Notes: generated by a model not told the origin, from the sequence alone. Counted from the first letter of the stretch, positions 1-7,709 are shown. The stretch: DNA of 10,734 nt from Candidatus Equibacterium intestinale (GCA_018064305.1 JAGHVP010000071.1:1-10734); one strand, 5' to 3'. Numbers and translations: made by a program.

Positions 1-1092
1 CATCATATACATGTTCGCCGTGGGCGCACCAAGGTCGGAGATATTCCCCTTGAATTCGGGCAGTTTGTTCAGCGCGGCCGCCTCTGCCACTATCGAATCC
101 ATGGAGCGCGACTGGATTGTCTTGCCCTGATGTGCCGCTATCGTACAGAAGTTGCATCCTCCGAAACAACCGCGGTGGGTTGTTATGGAGAACTTGATCA
201 TATCGTATGCGGGTATCCGCTTGCCCTTGTAGCGGGGATGCGGCAGCTTGGTGAATGGCAGAGAGTATATCCAGTCCATCTCTTCCTGCGTTGCGGGAGG
301 ATATGGCGGATTGATGCAAACATAGCTGTCAGCCACTGGCTCCACCAGGGTCACGCTACGGAGGTTGTTCGCCTCACGCTCGATAATATTGAAATTCTGT
401 GCGAATGCAAGTTTGTTGCGCACACAGCTCTCATACGAATGAAGGTCGAAGAAATCACCATCGGGTTCCTGGCCGGCCAGATATCCGATCTGGGGTATCT
501 TCTCTATCTCCTCACGCGACGCCCCGCGTGCGAATGCGTCTGCCAGCGCCACCACAGGCCTCTCCCCCATTCCGTATATCAGGTAGTCGGCCCTGCTGTC
601 TACAAGTATTGAAGGCTTCAGTGAATCCTGCCAGTAGTCGTAGTGGGTCAGGCGGCGCAGAGAAGCCTCGATACCACCTATCACAACAGGCACATCAGGG
701 AAGATGCTCTTCAGAATCCCGGAATAAACAGAGACAGCATAGTCGGGACGGTAGCCGGCACGGCCCTCCGGAGTATAGGCGTCATTGCTGCGGAGGCGTT
801 TGGATGCCGTATAGTGGTTGACCATGGAATCCATCGCGCCGGAAGTGACTCCGAAAAAAAGACGCGGCGCACCCAGCTTCTTGAAGTCGCGCAGGTCGTC
901 GCGCCAGTTGGGCTGCGGTACCACAGCCACCTTATATCCTTTTGCCTCAAGCACTCTGGCAATCACCGCTGCGCCGAAAGACGGATGGTCGACATATACG
1001 TCACCACTGAAAAGGATCACATCGGGCTGCTGCCAACCCAGGGCATCCATTTCTTTCTTACTGGTGGGTATTGTGAATATCTCCTTTGCCAT
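1..1092 (-). CDS. YgiQ family radical SAM protein, N-terminal part (C-terminus outside window)
   Basis: The 364 codons present begin MAKEIFTIPTSKKEMDALGW and run off the window edge without a stop. The order fits the YgiQ family (UPF0313): a family-specific N-terminal domain over roughly residues 10-290, then the start of the radical SAM barrel. The [4Fe-4S]/SAM-binding CxxxCxxC is visible as RGCFGGCNFC with C309, C313 and C316. Other family-typical stretches are VDHPSFGAAVIARV near residue 31 and IGGIEASLRR in the middle. Complete family members have about 600-740 residues and end in a DUF3362 region, so a little under half is missing here. The family's reaction is unknown to me; a cytoplasmic radical SAM enzyme is all that can be stated. 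The ATG lies 36 bp after the argS stop, with AAAGGAA about 12 nt upstream, so it is probably the last visible member of the argS operon. Family assignment is firm; function is not. Confidence 0.93.
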   Translation of the reverse strand, partial: MAKEIFTIPTSKKEMDALGWQQPDVILFSGDVYVDHPSFGAAVIARVLEAKGYKVAVVPQPNWRDDLRDFKKLGAPRLFFGVTSGAMDSMVNHYTASKRLRSNDAYTPEGRAGYRPDYAVSVYSGILKSIFPDVPVVIGGIEASLRRLTHYDYWQDSLKPSILVDSRADYLIYGMGERPVVALADAFARGASREEIEKIPQIGYLAGQEPDGDFFDLHSYESCVRNKLAFAQNFNIIEREANNLRSVTLVEPVADSYVCINPPYPPATQEEMDWIYSLPFTKLPHPRYKGKRIPAYDMIKFSITTHRGCFGGCNFCTIAAHQGKTIQSRSMDSIVAEAAALNKLPEFKGNISDLGAPTANMYMM

Positions 1093-1123
1093 CGAAATCA
1101 GCGTTCCTTTGTACCTGTTAGGG

Positions 1124-1131
1124 CAAAATTA
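1124..1131 (-). promoter_or_regulatory. Possible -7 element (TAATTTTG) ahead of ygiQ-like gene
   Basis: On the minus strand TAATTTTG matches the Bacteroidota -7 consensus TAnnTTTG and spans the argS stop codon, 31 nt before the ATG of the radical SAM gene. No TTTG is found 19-21 nt further upstream, so this is only a half-site. It could give the gene its own transcript in addition to readthrough from argS, or be chance. Confidence 0.18.
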
Positions 1132-2934
1132 CATTCTTTCTGGCAATTTAATTCCCAGAATATCCATTGCTTTTACCAAAACTTTTGCTATCGAATCGAT
1201 CAGCTGCAGGCGGAATGCCTTCACTCCGGCATCGGGTTCCTTGAGGATCGAGACGTCATGGTAATACTGGTTGAACTCCTTTGCAAGGTTGTATGCGTAG
1301 TTTGCAACCAGGGCGGGAGAATGTGCGGCAGCGGCCTCCTGAATCTTGTCGGGGAACGAGCTCAGCACCTTCACCATTTCGATCTCCTTGGGAAGCAGGG
1401 TGACATCGCCCATTGCGGGAACGCACCCCTGCTCGGCACCCTTGCGGAGGATAGATTTGATGCGGGCATGTGTATATTGGATGAACGGGCCGGTGTTGCC
1501 GTTGAAGTCGATCGATTCGCGTGGGTCGAAGAGCATGGTCTTCTTGGGGTCGACCTTGATGATGAAATACTTGAGGGCACCCAGGCCGAGCATCATGAAT
1601 AGTTCGTCCTGCTCCTCGGGGCTCATGTCGTCGAGCTTGCCTATTGCAAGCGAGGTCTCTTTCGCTGTCTGGTACATCTTCTCTATCAGGTCGTCGGCAT
1701 CCACAACTGTACCTTCGCGTGATTTCATCTTTCCTTCCGGAAGCTCTACCATACCGTATGAAAGATGGTAGATTGCATCAGACCAGTCGAAGCCGAGCTT
1801 CTTGAGGATGAGCTTGAGCACCTGGAAATGGTAGTTCTGCTCGTTGCCCACAACATATATCAGCTCGTCGAAGTTATATTCGTTGAAACGGCGCTCTGCA
1901 GTGCCCAGGTCCTGTGTCATATACACAGAAGTTCCGTCGGTACGGAGCAGAAGCTTCTGGTCGAGACCGTCACCTGTGAGGTCGCACCACACCGAACCGT
2001 CTTCCTTGCGGAAGAAGATACCTTCCTTCAAGCCTCTTTCAACCAGTGCCTTGCCAAGAAGATAAGTCTGTGATTCGTAGTAAATCTTGTCGAAAGAGAT
2101 GCCCAGGTTCCTGTATGTAACGTCGAATCCGTCATATACCCAGCCGTTCATCTTTGCCCAGAGGGCGCGGATTTCGGGATCGTTGTTCTCCCAGCGGAAA
2201 AGCATGCTCTGAGCCTCCTGCAGGCACTCTGCCCTCTTCTCAGCCTCTTTCTTCTGCTCGGGAGTGGCCTCGGCAGGATTGATACCGTCGCTCTTGAGGA
2301 TTTCATTTATCTCCTCTAAAAGCATGTTGTTGAACTCGACATAGTAGTCACCTACCAGGTGGTCGCCCTTCTTGCCTGAGGTTTCGGGGGTTTCTCCGTT
2401 GCCCTTGCGCAGCCATGCCAGCATAGACTTGCAGATATGGATTCCGCGGTCATTCACAAGGTTGACCTTGATGACTTTGTTTCCTGCTGCCTCGAGAAGG
2501 CGTGAAACGCTCCATCCGAGGAGGTTGTTGCGGATATGGCCGAGATGCAGAGGCTTGTTGGTGTTGGGTGAAGAGAACTCCACCATCACTGTCTTGCCGG
2601 TGTCGGCACCCTGTCCGAAATCTTCAGCGGCTGCTATCGATGCGAAATAATCTTTCCAGAAGACATTTGAAAGCTTTATATTGAGGAAGCCCTTCACCAC
2701 ATTGAAAGATTCGATCTGAGGAAGGTTGGCTGCCAGATATTCTCCGATTTCCGTTGCAGTGGCCTCGGGAGCCTTGCGGCTCATTCTGAGAAACGGGAAC
2801 ACTACAAGTGTAACATCACCCTCGAACTCTTTGCGTGTTGCGCTCAACTGAATGGCGTCATTTCCAACTTCCGCCCCATAGAGAGCCTTTACTGCTCCTG
2901 CCACCTCGGCAGCTATAAAACTGTTAGGATTCAT
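1129..2934 (-). CDS. argS: Arginyl-tRNA synthetase
   Basis: Class I aminoacyl-tRNA synthetase that joins arginine to tRNA-Arg using ATP, in the cytoplasm. The 601-residue product has the ArgS order: an N-terminal Add1 tRNA-recognition domain (about residues 1-95, with KKEFEGDVTLVVFP-like text as TRKEFEGDVTLVVFPFL), a Rossmann catalytic domain opened by the HIGH motif in NKPLHLGHIRNN (H130-H133), a KMSKS-equivalent GKMKSREGTVV (K402-R406), and a C-terminal helical DALR anticodon-binding domain that ends in GIKLPERM. Length is normal for Bacteroidota ArgS (near 600). The reading frame can be opened at a TTG at 2964, but that would overlap the upstream symporter gene by 23 bp and add ten residues foreign to the family. 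The ATG at 2934, 7 bp after the symporter stop, gives the expected N-terminus (MNPNSFIAAEV), so I chose it. It sits third in the minus-strand run peptidase-symporter-argS-ygiQ. Confidence 0.97.
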   Translation of the reverse strand: MNPNSFIAAEVAGAVKALYGAEVGNDAIQLSATRKEFEGDVTLVVFPFLRMSRKAPEATATEIGEYLAANLPQIESFNVVKGFLNIKLSNVFWKDYFASIAAAEDFGQGADTGKTVMVEFSSPNTNKPLHLGHIRNNLLGWSVSRLLEAAGNKVIKVNLVNDRGIHICKSMLAWLRKGNGETPETSGKKGDHLVGDYYVEFNNMLLEEINEILKSDGINPAEATPEQKKEAEKRAECLQEAQSMLFRWENNDPEIRALWAKMNGWVYDGFDVTYRNLGISFDKIYYESQTYLLGKALVERGLKEGIFFRKEDGSVWCDLTGDGLDQKLLLRTDGTSVYMTQDLGTAERRFNEYNFDELIYVVGNEQNYHFQVLKLILKKLGFDWSDAIYHLSYGMVELPEGKMKSREGTVVDADDLIEKMYQTAKETSLAIGKLDDMSPEEQDELFMMLGLGALKYFIIKVDPKKTMLFDPRESIDFNGNTGPFIQYTHARIKSILRKGAEQGCVPAMGDVTLLPKEIEMVKVLSSFPDKIQEAAAAHSPALVANYAYNLAKEFNQYYHDVSILKEPDAGVKAFRLQLIDSIAKVLVKAMDILGIKLPERM

Positions 2935-2941
2935 GCTTGAA

Positions 2942-4333
2942 TTATTTATTGTAATATTTGTCAAAGTATCTGTTCATCTCTTTCTTCGCCCGCGGAGCAA
3001 GCATCAGCAACGTCAGCATATTAGGGAATGCCATCAGTGCGAAAGTCAGGTCCACAAAGCCCACAACCGTGCGGAGCGGCACCACCGCAGCCACAACGAT
3101 CATGCAAAGATAGAAATAGATGTAATATTTTCCTTTTTTTGCGCCGAACAGGAAGCTGGCGCATTTGGTACCATAGTATGAATATGAGAACATCGAAGAG
3201 AATGCGAAGATAAGCAGGATGAACAGCAGCAGGTATCTTCCCACCACCGGTACCGATGCCTCGAATGATGTCAGGGCAAGATGCAGCCCCTGGATCGACG
3301 AGATTCCCTCCTGCGGAAGGATATCCTTCTGGATCAGGATTGCCAGCGCCGTGAGGGTGCAGACCAGGCCTGAATCAAGGGAAGGTCCCAGCATTGCCAC
3401 AAGCCCTTCGCGGGCGGGCTCGCTGTTGGCCGATGCGCCGTGGCACATCGATGCAGTTCCAACTCCGGCTTCATTCACGAATACAGCCCTGCGCACACCG
3501 GTGAGGGCAATCATGATTATGCTGCCTATTCCGCCTCCCAGTGCTGCACGCGGGGTGAAAGCACCCACCACTATGTCGCGGAAGATGCCTGGCACCGCTC
3601 CGATATGGGTTATCAGGATATATAGTACAAGCAGGAAATATGCAAGCACCATGAACGGCGATAGGCGCGACGCCACCTTGCCGATGCGCGTGATGCCTCC
3701 CAGAGCCACCACTGCAACACATGCGGTGATTGCAAGACCGGTTATCAGACGTGCCTTGGCAGTAATATCTTCAGGCTGGAGGAATGTGGTGGTGAGAGCT
3801 TCTGTAAGCTGGTTTGCCTGCATTGTGCAGAGGGTGCCGAAAAGTCCCATCGCTGCAAAGAAGATGGCCAGCGGCCTCCACTTCTTTCCAAGTCCTTCCG
3901 TCATAACATACATCGGACCACCCTGCAGTTCTCCTTCGGAATCCCTGCCCTTGTACATCACGGCAAGAGTTCCTTCAAAGAACTTTGTAGCCATGCCCAG
4001 CAGCGCGCTCACCCACATCCAGAAGATGGTACCGGGGCCGCCTATTGAGATGGCGATTGCCACACCGGCGATATTGCCCATTCCGACTGTGGAGGCGATG
4101 GCCGTGGATAGAGCCTCGAACGAACTTATCTGCCCTTTCTTCTCCCCTTCCGATGCCGACTCCTTGAACCTCAGCGCCGCAACGGCCTTGCCGAAATGGC
4201 GGAGCGGGGCGAAGCCGGAATAGAAAAAGAAGAACAGTCCCCCTCCGACCAGCAGGATGAAGAACGGATACCCGCAGACCAGGTCGCTTACGGCAATCAG
4301 CCCATTGGAGAGCTTGTCCCAGATAGAATCCAC
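2942..4333 (-). CDS. AGCS-family sodium:alanine (amino acid) symporter
   Basis: A 463-residue inner-membrane protein of the alanine or glycine:cation symporter family (AGCS, TC 2.A.25), which imports small neutral amino acids with Na+. The family signature is nearly complete in GGPGTIFWMWVSALLG (about residues 98-113), preceded by the conserved STVGMGNIAGVAIAI. Roughly ten to eleven hydrophobic segments run from about residue 22 to 450, and the protein ends in a charged tail (RAKKEMNRYFDKYYNK). Length is typical. The start is a GTG whose first base is the last base of the peptidase stop (TAGTG on the minus strand). An in-frame TAA lies a few codons upstream and there is no ATG near enough, so GTG is the only sensible start. 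This arrangement implies translational coupling to the peptidase. Exact substrate (alanine, glycine, glutamine or D-amino acids) cannot be read from sequence. Confidence 0.94.
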   Translation of the reverse strand: MDSIWDKLSNGLIAVSDLVCGYPFFILLVGGGLFFFFYSGFAPLRHFGKAVAALRFKESASEGEKKGQISSFEALSTAIASTVGMGNIAGVAIAISIGGPGTIFWMWVSALLGMATKFFEGTLAVMYKGRDSEGELQGGPMYVMTEGLGKKWRPLAIFFAAMGLFGTLCTMQANQLTEALTTTFLQPEDITAKARLITGLAITACVAVVALGGITRIGKVASRLSPFMVLAYFLLVLYILITHIGAVPGIFRDIVVGAFTPRAALGGGIGSIIMIALTGVRRAVFVNEAGVGTASMCHGASANSEPAREGLVAMLGPSLDSGLVCTLTALAILIQKDILPQEGISSIQGLHLALTSFEASVPVVGRYLLLFILLIFAFSSMFSYSYYGTKCASFLFGAKKGKYYIYFYLCMIVVAAVVPLRTVVGFVDLTFALMAFPNMLTLLMLAPRAKKEMNRYFDKYYNK

Positions 4334-6420
4334 TAATTCAACCCTTTGTCTTTAAGAAGAGGTTCGATAGAAGGTTCGTGGCCTCTGAATTTCACATACA
4401 GGTCCATTGCATCCTCTTCGTTGCAGCGGGAGAGGATCTCACGGCGGTATGCCGCAGCAACCTCCTGGTTGAAGATGTCACCTGTTTCCTTGAATGCCTC
4501 GTATGCATCGCAGTCAAGGACATTGGCCCACATGTAGCTGTAGTATCCGACATCATATCCATGCGAGAAGATATGCAGGAAGTAAGGCACGCGGTAGCGC
4601 GGCAGGATCTCCTGGATAAGGCCGCGTTCCGCCATTGTCTTAGCCTCGAATGTAAGCACGTCGAACGGTTCGGGCAGCTCCTTCATCGAGTAGAGGTCCA
4701 TGTCCAGGAGCATTGCCGCCACAAGCTCGGTCATTGCGAAGCCCTGGCCGTAGTTGTTCGAAGCCTGAAGCTTCTCTACAAGTTCCATGGGGATGATTTC
4801 TCCTGTACGGTAGTGCTTTGCATACTGAGCCAGCACCTCGGGCTCGAACGCCCAGTGCTCGTTGAGCTGTGATGGCAGCTCCACGAAATCCCTTACGAAG
4901 CCGTTGTTGCCGTGGTAGCGCACATCACTCAGCAGCGCTGCCATCGCGTGTCCGAACTCGTGGAAGAATGTTTCGGTATCATCGGGAGTCAGCAGTGACG
5001 GCTTGTTTTCTGAAGGGCGGGCGAAATTGCCTACGATCGTGATGACTGCGGGGCGCTTCACACCTTTGGCGTCATATCCGCCGTCGCAGTACTCGCTGCA
5101 CCAGGCACCGCCGCTCTTCTCACCGGGGCGTGCAAACATGTCCATGTAGAGTATGCCGCGGCTCGAGCCATCGGTGTCGATGCACTCGAAAGCCTCTGCA
5201 TCGGGGTGTGGAACGGGGATGCCGTCAACTCTGTTGAAGCTGATGCCGAAGAGCCTGTTTGCCACATAAAAAATACCGTCGCGGACATTTTCGTACTGGA
5301 AATACTCCTTTATCCCGTCTTCGCTGACTGAATATTTCGCAGCTTTCGACTTCTCGAAATAATAGCGCCAGTCTGCAGGATGTATGTTTTCGATGCGGTC
5401 CTCGGCTGCAACTGCCTTGATGTCGTCAAGCTCTGCCCCTGCAACGCGGAGGGCGGGCTGCCATACTGCGTTCAGCAGGCTGTAGACAGCTTCGGGAGTC
5501 TTTGCCATCTTCTGTTCCAGCATGTAGTCGGCGTATGTCTCATATCCCAGGATGGCTGCCTTCTGCATCTTGAGTGCGATTATCTCCTTCACGATATCTT
5601 TGTTATCGCACGCATTGTTATTGTTGCAGCGGTTTGCGTATGCATCAAGGACCTTGATGCGCAGTGCACGGTTATCGGCACTCTGGAGGAACGGCATCAC
5701 ACTTGGATTGTCTAGCCCCACCACCCATTTGCCGGGCTGTCCTGCAGCTTCGGCACGTGCAGCAGCATCAGCAATGAAATCTGCCGAAAGGCCGGCAAGA
5801 TCCTCTTCATTGTCTATCGTAAGAGTCCAGCTGCCGGTTTCGTTCAGAAGGTTCTGGGAGAATTTCAGCTGGAGCGAGGCAATCTTTTCATCGACATCCT
5901 TCAGCTGCTCTTTCTTTTCAGCATCGAGGCAGGCGCCGCGGCGGACAAAACTTTTGTAAGTTTCTTCAAGAAGCCTCATCTGGTCGGGCTCGAGACCGAG
6001 GGAATCTTTCTTGTCATACACAGCCTTGATCCTGCCGAACAGCTTTTCGTTCAGCTCTATCTCGCTGAAGTGGCGGCTCACCAGAGGAGACATCTCTTCT
6101 GAAATCTTCCTGATCTCGTCTGTGGATGCTATCGACTCTTCATTCTCAAATGCCAGCAGAATCCTGTTGAGAAGCAGTCCGGAGCGGTCATACGCCTCCA
6201 TCGTATTCTCGATATCAGCCTCTGCCCTGTTCGACACAATTTTTTCAATCTCTGCGTTGTGAATCTCTATTGCCTTCTGCACAGCGGGCATGTAGTGTTC
6301 AGGAGTGATTCTATCGAAGGGAGGCACTCCTGCATAATCCTTCCACTCCTTCAGGAGAGGATTGTCGGTACAGCTTATTGTCATCAATGCCATAAGTGCT
6401 ATTACAAATATCTTTTTCAT
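4333..6420 (-). CDS. M3 family zinc oligopeptidase / peptidyl-dipeptidase (Dcp-like), predicted lipoprotein
   Basis: A 695-residue thimet-oligopeptidase/Dcp-type metallopeptidase that cleaves short peptides. The zinc site is plain: FFHEFGHAMAALL holds H487, E488 and H491, and the third ligand is E514 in RDFVELPSQ. The substrate-binding segment SHGYDVGYYSYMW follows near residue 619. Unlike cytoplasmic E. coli Dcp, this one starts with a lipoprotein signal: MKKIFVIALMALMTIS then C17, so the mature enzyme is probably lipid-anchored at C17 on the periplasmic side. The frame stays open upstream to a TTG at 6462, which would bury the signal peptide behind 14 residues and lies in the preceding terminator, so it is rejected. 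An ATG at 6426 (MDMKKIF) is an equally possible start. No clear promoter lies between the rpoD terminator and the ATG. Its stop overlaps the symporter start by one base. Family is certain; dipeptidase versus oligopeptidase preference is not. Confidence 0.95.
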   Translation of the reverse strand: MKKIFVIALMALMTISCTDNPLLKEWKDYAGVPPFDRITPEHYMPAVQKAIEIHNAEIEKIVSNRAEADIENTMEAYDRSGLLLNRILLAFENEESIASTDEIRKISEEMSPLVSRHFSEIELNEKLFGRIKAVYDKKDSLGLEPDQMRLLEETYKSFVRRGACLDAEKKEQLKDVDEKIASLQLKFSQNLLNETGSWTLTIDNEEDLAGLSADFIADAAARAEAAGQPGKWVVGLDNPSVMPFLQSADNRALRIKVLDAYANRCNNNNACDNKDIVKEIIALKMQKAAILGYETYADYMLEQKMAKTPEAVYSLLNAVWQPALRVAGAELDDIKAVAAEDRIENIHPADWRYYFEKSKAAKYSVSEDGIKEYFQYENVRDGIFYVANRLFGISFNRVDGIPVPHPDAEAFECIDTDGSSRGILYMDMFARPGEKSGGAWCSEYCDGGYDAKGVKRPAVITIVGNFARPSENKPSLLTPDDTETFFHEFGHAMAALLSDVRYHGNNGFVRDFVELPSQLNEHWAFEPEVLAQYAKHYRTGEIIPMELVEKLQASNNYGQGFAMTELVAAMLLDMDLYSMKELPEPFDVLTFEAKTMAERGLIQEILPRYRVPYFLHIFSHGYDVGYYSYMWANVLDCDAYEAFKETGDIFNQEVAAAYRREILSRCNEEDAMDLYVKFRGHEPSIEPLLKDKGLN

Positions 6421-6435
6421 ATCCATGATTTTGTC

Positions 6436-6485
6436 AAATAAAAAAGGGGCTCCATCAAGCAATACCAGCTCACGGCTCCCCCTTT
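6436..6485 (-). terminator. Probable rho-independent terminator after rpoD
   Basis: On the minus strand, 34 nt after the rpoD stop, AAAGGGG (6485-6479) can pair with CCCCTTT (6449-6443) around a loop that may pair further through short GC segments. The second arm runs straight into the T-rich tract TTTTTTATTT. The stem is seven perfect pairs with a long, partly structured loop, so it is moderate rather than strong. It ends only about 10-16 nt before the peptidase ATG, so partial readthrough may be what feeds the downstream operon. Confidence 0.5.
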
Positions 6486-6518
6486 GTCTGCTTTTTACAG
6501 AAAAGTCGAATTGGAATA

Positions 6519-7379
6519 CTATCCCAGATAGCTCTGCAGCAGCTTGCTTCTTGCACTGTTGCGCAGCTTGCGGATCGCTTTTTCCTTGATCTGGCGAACT
6601 CTTTCGCGTGTCAGATTGAACTTCTCTCCAATCTCCTCAAGAGTCATCTCCTGAGAACCGATACCGAAGAAACTCTTCACGATCTCACGTTCACGCTCTG
6701 TGAGTGTGCTCAAGGCACGCTCGATCTCTGTGTTGAGTGATTCGTTGACGAGTCCTGAATCGGCGTTGGGGGAATCATTGTTCTGAAGTACATCGAGAAG
6801 GCTGTTGTCTTCACCTTCCACGAATGGAGCGTCTACAGAGACGTGACGGCCCGATACCCTCAGTGTGTCATTGATCTTCTCACGCGGTATGTCAAGAATG
6901 TCGGCCAGCTCATCAGATGAAGGCATACGCTCATGTTCCTGCTCGAACTTGCTCAGAGCCTTGTTGATTTTGTTCAGCGATCCCACCTGGTTAAGAGGAA
7001 GGCGCACGATTCTTGACTGTTCAGCCAAAGCCTGCAAAATGGACTGGCGGATCCACCACACAGCATATGAAATGAATTTGAATCCCCTGGTCTCATCAAA
7101 TTTCTCTGCCGCCTTTATAAGGCCCAGATTACCTTCATTGATGAGGTCGGGCAAACTCAAACCCTGGTTCTGATACTGCTTGGCTACAGAAACTACAAAT
7201 CGAAGATTGGCGCGGGTCAGTTTCTTGAGGGCCTCCTGGTCCCCTTTTTTGATACGCTGGGCCAATTCAACTTCTTCTTCGACTGAAATTAGTTCTTCCC
7301 TGCCGATTTCCTGCAAATACTTGTCGAGAGATGCACTCTCTCGATTAGTGATTGATTTTGTAATCTTTAACTGTCTCAT
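6519..7379 (-). CDS. rpoD: Primary (housekeeping) RNA polymerase sigma factor, sigma-70 family
   Basis: The 286-residue promoter-recognition subunit of RNA polymerase. It opens with MRQLKITKSITNRESASLDK and lacks the acidic region 1.1 of the proteobacterial protein, as is usual for Bacteroidota primary sigma factors of 286-288 aa. Region 1.2 covers about residues 17-50 (SLDKYLQEIGREELIS). Region 2 holds the core-binding segment DLINEGNLGLIKAAEKFD (78-95) and the -10-recognition helix FISYAVWWIRQSILQALAEQ (102-121). Region 3 lies at about 125-205. Region 4 carries the helix-turn-helix LEEIGEKFNLTRERVRQIK (about 247-265). The ATG start is unambiguous and has no Shine-Dalgarno sequence. It stands alone between the htrA-like gene and a terminator and has its own promoter match 79 nt upstream. 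Near-identity to the housekeeping type, rather than a stress sigma, makes the assignment firm; the symbols rpoD and sigA are both in use. Confidence 0.97.
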   Translation of the reverse strand: MRQLKITKSITNRESASLDKYLQEIGREELISVEEEVELAQRIKKGDQEALKKLTRANLRFVVSVAKQYQNQGLSLPDLINEGNLGLIKAAEKFDETRGFKFISYAVWWIRQSILQALAEQSRIVRLPLNQVGSLNKINKALSKFEQEHERMPSSDELADILDIPREKINDTLRVSGRHVSVDAPFVEGEDNSLLDVLQNNDSPNADSGLVNESLNTEIERALSTLTEREREIVKSFFGIGSQEMTLEEIGEKFNLTRERVRQIKEKAIRKLRNSARSKLLQSYLG

Positions 7380-7396
7380 CTACAATATTTAAAGCC

Positions 7397-7418
7397 GGGC
7401 GGAAACTGATTTCCGCCC
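7397..7418 (-). promoter_or_regulatory. Perfect 9-bp hairpin in the rpoD leader
   Basis: GGGCGGAAA, a 4-nt loop (TCAG on the minus strand) and TTTCCGCCC form a perfect 9-bp stem that ends 17 nt before the rpoD ATG. It lies downstream of the predicted rpoD promoter, so it would be part of the 5' leader. What follows is GGCTTTAAATATT, not a clean U-tract, so as an intrinsic terminator for the htrA-like transcript it would be weak. A leader structure affecting translation or stability, or a leaky terminator of the upstream gene, both fit. The structure itself is seen directly; its role is inferred. Confidence 0.5.
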
Positions 7419-7457
7419 AACCGGATTTATCCCATTTTAAAAATAAGTACAGACGTG

Positions 7458-7489
7458 CAAAGATGTTCCAAAAAATCAAATAAACCAAA
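7458..7489 (-). promoter_or_regulatory. Bacteroidota-type promoter for rpoD
   Basis: On the minus strand TTTG (7489-7486) is followed by a 20-nt spacer and CATCTTTG (7465-7458). This matches the Bacteroidota consensus TTTG-N19-21-TAnnTTTG with one mismatch (C for T at the first base of the -7 box). Transcription would start near 7450, giving a leader of about 70 nt that contains the 9-bp hairpin. Confidence 0.6.
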
Positions 7490-7500
7490 TTATTTTGGAA
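7466..7500 (-). repeat. Inverted repeats overlapping the rpoD promoter
   Basis: TTCCAAAA (7500-7493) and TTTTGGAA (7473-7466) are exact reverse complements separated by 19 nt. The second arm abuts the -7 box. Nested in it, CCAAAATAATTTGG (7498-7485) is a near-palindrome covering the -33 TTTG. Such nested dyads could be an operator. They could also be a weak terminator for the htrA-like gene, because the inner hairpin is followed by a T-rich run, or they could be chance in AT-rich DNA. Confidence 0.35.
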
Positions 7501-7508
7501 AATATGTT

Positions 7509-7709
7509 TTAAAGATTGACTATCAGCTCTTTCTGTTCGCCGTCACGGTCTACTGTAAGCACTATCCTCTCGCCGGGACGGTACTTGTTTATCTGAACCT
7601 GGATCTCGGTGGCAGTCCTGACAGGCTGGAAGTTGATCTGACGTACGATGTCACCTGGCCTCACACCCGCAGCCTCCGCAGCACTGGCCTCCTTTACTTC
7701 TGCCACCAT
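7509..7709 (-). pseudogene. Detached 3' part of the htrA-like gene: most of the PDZ domain
   Basis: This frame encodes 66 residues starting MVAEVKEASAAEAAGVRPGD, the central and C-terminal part of a PDZ domain of the HtrA family: the xVAEVxxxSAAxxAGVRPGDIV helix/loop, then a strand-rich end and a normal stop (ELIVNL). It lies one frame (-1) from the protease part, overlapping it by 16 bp. It cannot be a stand-alone gene in any known sense, because the first PDZ strand (RAVLGISMKE) is in the upstream frame. It is best read as the tail of the same gene after a frame-changing indel. Independent translation from the internal ATG at 7709 is possible but unsupported by a ribosome site. Confidence 0.8.

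Noticed and set aside
643..1602. A 319-codon plus-strand open frame
   Set aside because: It spans the opposite strand of both the radical SAM gene and the end of argS, whose conserved motifs are unmistakable; it has low-complexity, shadow-like composition and no recognisable domain.
2935..2964. TTG-initiated N-terminal extension of argS
   Set aside because: It would overlap the symporter gene by 23 bp and adds ten residues not seen in ArgS proteins; the ATG at 2934 gives the family N-terminus.
3219..4223. A 334-codon plus-strand open frame
   Set aside because: It is antisense to the AGCS symporter; the Ser/Pro/Arg-rich product is what the complement of hydrophobic membrane codons gives.
6430..6437. 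TTTATTTG as a -7 box for the peptidase gene
   Set aside because: One mismatch, no TTTG at 19-21 nt upstream, and it is simply the T-tract of the terminator.
6421..6462. TTG-initiated extension of the M3 peptidase
   Set aside because: It runs through the predicted terminator and would place 14 residues ahead of a clear lipoprotein signal peptide.
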